DNA from: JAHOYW01 sp963664605
GTDB taxonomy: Bacteria; Verrucomicrobiota; Lentisphaeria; Victivallales; Victivallaceae
DNA: 64,000 nucleotides
Direction: 5' to 3'
NCBI GenBank assembly: GCA_963664605.1
Contig: OY761536.1
Location: 1-64,000, forward strand
Shown: in pieces, positions 61,147 to 64,000 of the stretch
Numbering within the stretch: the stretch's first letter is position 1
Layout of the letters: each line of letters starts with the position of its first letter
Notes under the pieces: model-generated
Told to the model about the DNA's origin: nothing
Database searches by the model: none
The model's input: only the letters and a program-made list of their open reading frames with translations
Position numbers and translations under genes: made by a program

Positions 61147-61281
61147 ATGGTTATATATATATATGTCAAACAGGATGATGTACACAAAATCCTTGAAAGG
61201 CTTTCAAAAACGTTTCCTAAAAATAAGCTTTCACGGATAATATTTGATAAGATTTTCTATATTAAAATATTTAAAAAGTAG
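61147..61281 (+). CDS. Possible 44-aa small protein
   Basis: ATG 61147 opens a 44-codon frame (YVKQDDVHKILERLSKTFPK in its middle) rich in Lys and Ile, ending in TAG 61281. There is no ribosome-binding site and no similarity I recognise. The remaining 61282-61677 holds the promoter, a small hairpin and the leader of the next gene. Confidence 0.25.
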   Translation: MVIYIYVKQDDVHKILERLSKTFPKNKLSRIIFDKIFYIKIFKK

Positions 61282-61417
61282 TTAAACATGAAATAATTGC
61301 AATGTCATTTGTCACGCTAACAATAGAATTCCTGATTGATATTCTTTTCTCAAGCTAATGTATTTATTCTTTCTGAACAGAAAAATCATTTTTTTGAAAT
61401 TTTGTAACCAAAAGGTA

Positions 61418-61446
61418 TTGACTTATCTGTACTCTTGCTGTACTAT
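61418..61446 (+). promoter_or_regulatory. Promoter of the DUF4838 gene
   Basis: TTGACT, 17-bp spacer, TACTAT. The ATG is at 61678, so the leader would be over 200 bases long. Confidence 0.5.
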
Positions 61447-61525
61447 TACTGTTATAAAATAATTAATAAGGAATAAGCTGTTATATCAACAGATCAGAAA
61501 CAATATACTGGATTTGATCCTTATT

Positions 61526-61544
61526 CCATCTGTTAGAAAGATGG
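61526..61544 (+). promoter_or_regulatory. Small hairpin in the DUF4838 gene leader
   Basis: CCATCT-7 nt-AGATGG within the proposed leader. No T-run. Function unknown. Confidence 0.3.
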
Positions 61545-61677
61545 CGAAAACCTTGAATTATACAAAAACCGCATAGTCATATTAACAAAGCCATCATCGA
61601 TATGGAAATCAATATTGATCAACGCAATCGTCAAAAGTGAGAAAAGTTGAATTTCAACAAAAAACAAGGAGAACAGG

Positions 61678-64000
61678 ATGAGAAAGTCTTTTAGTTGTGT
61701 CGTCGGGTTAGCGAGTTTGTTTTTTTGTTTAGCAGAGCCATTGAGAGCGGAGTTACTGGATCCTGCGCTATGGAATGTTACTGACTTGAGGACTAGTAGC
61801 ACCTTAAGCTCAACGATTGACAACACCCTGTCTACAGTGTCGGTGGTGACAAGCGATGGTGTTAATCCTTGGGGAGTTGTCATCGATTTGGGAAAAACCC
61901 ATATGCTGCACCGAGTATTTTTTACTTCGGGGTCAGCCGGGCCTCCGGTAACGGCAACAGGCGGAGCCAGTCTTCCCCAGAGCATATCCGTTTATGTGGG
62001 GGACACACCAAACACCCAAAACCAAGTGGCAACAATCCCTTTGAACGACGCTTTTTCCATAACTCCCTCCTGGTACGATAAAGACGTCCGTTTTCCAGCG
62101 ACTACAGGACGTTATTTACGTTTGGAGATATCAGACTCGGTGGACAACGGATTGTCTCTCACTATTTCGGAATTGGAACTCTATGGCTGGGACACACCGG
62201 AATCGTTTACCCCATATGATGCCGTTGTGATTCCTCAGAGTGCGTTGACGACAATACACCCGAATCCAAGTATAATAATAAGACCACTCCTAAAAGCGGC
62301 TAATGACTTGAGCTATTATTTAGAGGAGCTGACCAGTAGGCCGGTGCCTGTCGTTACCTCGTCGCAAGGCTTCACGGGAACATTGTACACTATCGTTGAC
62401 CTAAAACCATTGGCAACAACATGGAGCCAAATGCAAACCAGCAAACAGGCCGGGCTTCTACCAGAAGGCGTAAACGTCGAATACTCCGGCAATCAAGTTC
62501 TTTTCAAGGCCTGGCCTTATGCGAATGTTCTAGTCAGCGTATGGGAATTTCTACGAACTCAAGGGGTAGTGTGGACTTACCCCGGGGAGCATGGCGACTG
62601 GACACCAGCCGGAACTAATGTTGATTTAAACGTACTGCCTTTGTCTTACACCCCAACTTCCCAATGGCGTTACGCAAATTTCGGACTGCAATATTTCAAC
62701 GACGACTCTCGTGACGAGGCATTCTATTTTTGGTTCCGCAACGGTTGGAATGACAGTTGGGGTGGATCGGAAATATACGCATTGGGCGGTTACGAAATTC
62801 CAGACAATCCATATAAACAGCTCGATCCGAGCGGATGCCCGGACGAATACAATGAAAGATTTGATGGTTATCCGCATAACTTCCAGAACGTTGTTCCAAA
62901 CGATGTACTGGAAAACCAACTCGATTGGTGCGGCATGCCTGTCCGCGACTATTGCGTGGAATATTATCAGGCTAATATTACGAGTGCAGACCTGGGCACG
63001 CGAATTCCACCTAGCATGATGGTTCACCGCGGAAACCCAACTTTTTGCATGACCTCCGAGGGCTTGATCAATTTTGTAATTGACAAGGCTCTCTATGTCT
63101 CAGCTTATCCAGAATCCACGGAGGTCTTTAATTTGATGCCTATGGATAGTTGTTATCACTGCGAATGTCCACGGTGCATGGAAAAGTACGGCCCCATACC
63201 GGATGAAGGGCGTTTCAGCGCATCCGAAACCTACTACCACTTCATCAATGAAGTATCAAAAGGTTTGATTAACTTTCGACCTGATTTGAAAATTCGGGCT
63301 TTGGCATATCAGGGACTCTATTACCCTCCGGAAAACATTGATACATTCCTCTCGAACGTAATTGTGGAATCCCTTGTTTACGGTTGCCGTTATCTTCCAA
63401 TGGAGTCACCCGCAAACGCCGAAGCAAAAGCGATATGGGAAACCTGGGCGGATAAAGCCGAGCAGCTTCAATATTACGATCATCACTTGTTTCATCCTGA
63501 TTGGTGGGACTTGAGCATGAGAAACGTCGGACGCCGTCCCGTTACCGCGGTGAGCGCCATTGCCAGCCGTATCAAAATGCTTCGTGACTTGGACGCTTTA
63601 AACGGAGGCACCCAAGCGGACCTGACAGCCGAAAACTTATCGTGCGATCCATGGGATGTATACGCCTATTCCCGATTTATTTTTAACCCAGACTTGACAG
63701 CCAATAATGTTCTTGACGAATTTTTTGCCCATTACTTCTTAGAGGCCGCATCCGATATGCGGGATTTCTATGACACGTTAGAGGACCACGCCATTCAATA
63801 CGGCCTTGACGCCTTAGAAACTCAACTTCGCTCCGGCGCGAAACCAGGATACTATTCTGTGCGGGTGCTACGTCAAATGGGTCAATATCTTGGAGCAGCC
63901 GAATCGGCCGTGAACTACTGGCTCACTGAACGTCGAGTCGCCAAGATCCGGGAAAGTTATGACTTAGCAATCCAAAAAGCTTGCCTTGAAGGGGTGGATT
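61678..64000 (+). CDS. Secreted discoidin-like/DUF4838 protein, runs off the window
   Basis: A reading frame of at least 774 codons, open to the right edge. A signal peptide (VVGLASLFFCLAEPLRA) is followed by a discoidin/F5-8-type carbohydrate-binding-like region (to ~residue 165; GRYLRLEISDS and SELELYGW). Next is a region like the N-terminal domain of alpha-glucuronidase-type proteins (ANDLSYYLEELTSRPVPVV, VWEFLRTQGVVW), and from about residue 480 the DUF4838 signature NLMPMDSCYHCECPRCMEKYG. DUF4838 proteins occur in glycan-degrading bacteria; the activity is unproven. AAGGAG is 6 bases before the ATG. Confidence 0.8.
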   Translation, partial: MRKSFSCVVGLASLFFCLAEPLRAELLDPALWNVTDLRTSSTLSSTIDNTLSTVSVVTSDGVNPWGVVIDLGKTHMLHRVFFTSGSAGPPVTATGGASLPQSISVYVGDTPNTQNQVATIPLNDAFSITPSWYDKDVRFPATTGRYLRLEISDSVDNGLSLTISELELYGWDTPESFTPYDAVVIPQSALTTIHPNPSIIIRPLLKAANDLSYYLEELTSRPVPVVTSSQGFTGTLYTIVDLKPLATTWSQMQTSKQAGLLPEGVNVEYSGNQVLFKAWPYANVLVSVWEFLRTQGVVWTYPGEHGDWTPAGTNVDLNVLPLSYTPTSQWRYANFGLQYFNDDSRDEAFYFWFRNGWNDSWGGSEIYALGGYEIPDNPYKQLDPSGCPDEYNERFDGYPHNFQNVVPNDVLENQLDWCGMPVRDYCVEYYQANITSADLGTRIPPSMMVHRGNPTFCMTSEGLINFVIDKALYVSAYPESTEVFNLMPMDSCYHCECPRCMEKYGPIPDEGRFSASETYYHFINEVSKGLINFRPDLKIRALAYQGLYYPPENIDTFLSNVIVESLVYGCRYLPMESPANAEAKAIWETWADKAEQLQYYDHHLFHPDWWDLSMRNVGRRPVTAVSAIASRIKMLRDLDALNGGTQADLTAENLSCDPWDVYAYSRFIFNPDLTANNVLDEFFAHYFLEAASDMRDFYDTLEDHAIQYGLDALETQLRSGAKPGYYSVRVLRQMGQYLGAAESAVNYWLTERRVAKIRESYDLAIQKACLEGVD

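Noticed and set aside
61140..61165. TA-dinucleotide run
   Set aside because: Short AT-repeat in an AT-rich gap; no evidence of function.
62626..63027. Minus-strand 133-codon frame
   Set aside because: Antisense to the DUF4838 gene, whose frame is open throughout.
1..64000. CRISPR arrays, insertion sequences and rRNA
   Set aside because: No regularly spaced repeats, transposase genes or rRNA sequences were seen.

Overview
The window looks like a chromosomal segment of a Gram-negative bacterium of the PVC superphylum, most likely Lentisphaerota (Victivallis/Lentisphaera-like). This is an inference from gene content: type II secretion/pseudopilin genes, exported lipoproteins, large secreted glycan-acting proteins (GH9, DUF4838), Ser/Thr kinases with a DWG instead of DFG motif, and the conserved phoH-pgpH-ybeY-corC order. 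There is no rRNA in the window to confirm it. The DNA is moderately AT-rich. Genes are often translationally coupled (ATGA/TGATG overlaps), and several use TTG starts with strong Shine-Dalgarno (SD) sites.

Layout. 1-1463: end of a GspE-type ATPase plus three small pseudopilins. 1441-3520: an AGE-family epimerase and a DUF4357 protein. 3570-6956: an AraC regulator facing three exported proteins (cupin, alpha/beta hydrolase, flavodoxin). 7161-12142: serA-mutS and a protein of HNH-associated repeats. 12156-19888: minus-strand block of an exported protein, DUF502, corC, ybeY, pgpH, phoH and a LysM lipoprotein. 20021-23439: fatty-acid synthesis operon fabD-fabG-acpP-fabF. 23587-26115: zinc-ribbon membrane protein and two glycosyltransferases. 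26258-35213: GH9 enzyme, purF, a polysaccharide deacetylase and two C39-like exported proteins, one of which has lost its catalytic His. 35222-40641: ribD, ribE, an unknown gene, pdxJ, pilT and an auxin-efflux-type permease.

40626-50224 is the most striking part: four tandem paralogous membrane Ser/Thr kinases. Each has an N-terminal cytoplasmic kinase, one membrane segment and a C-terminal extracytoplasmic Cache-like sensor. At least three have their own near-identical promoters. 50306-54268 is a pyrR-pyrB-pyrC-M20 peptidase operon; 54450-57466 holds efp-epmA and, divergently, tsaB and a membrane-anchored protein.

57553-61281 is accessory. A tRNA-Leu(UAA) gene is the left end of a ~2.9 kb island bounded by a 37-bp direct repeat (35/37 identical). 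It carries a two-gene type II restriction-modification system resembling XcyI/Cfr9I (CCCGGG) and a decayed CHC2-primase-type gene, with no integrase left. A second decayed gene lies just outside the right repeat. The window ends in a large secreted discoidin/DUF4838 protein that runs off the edge.
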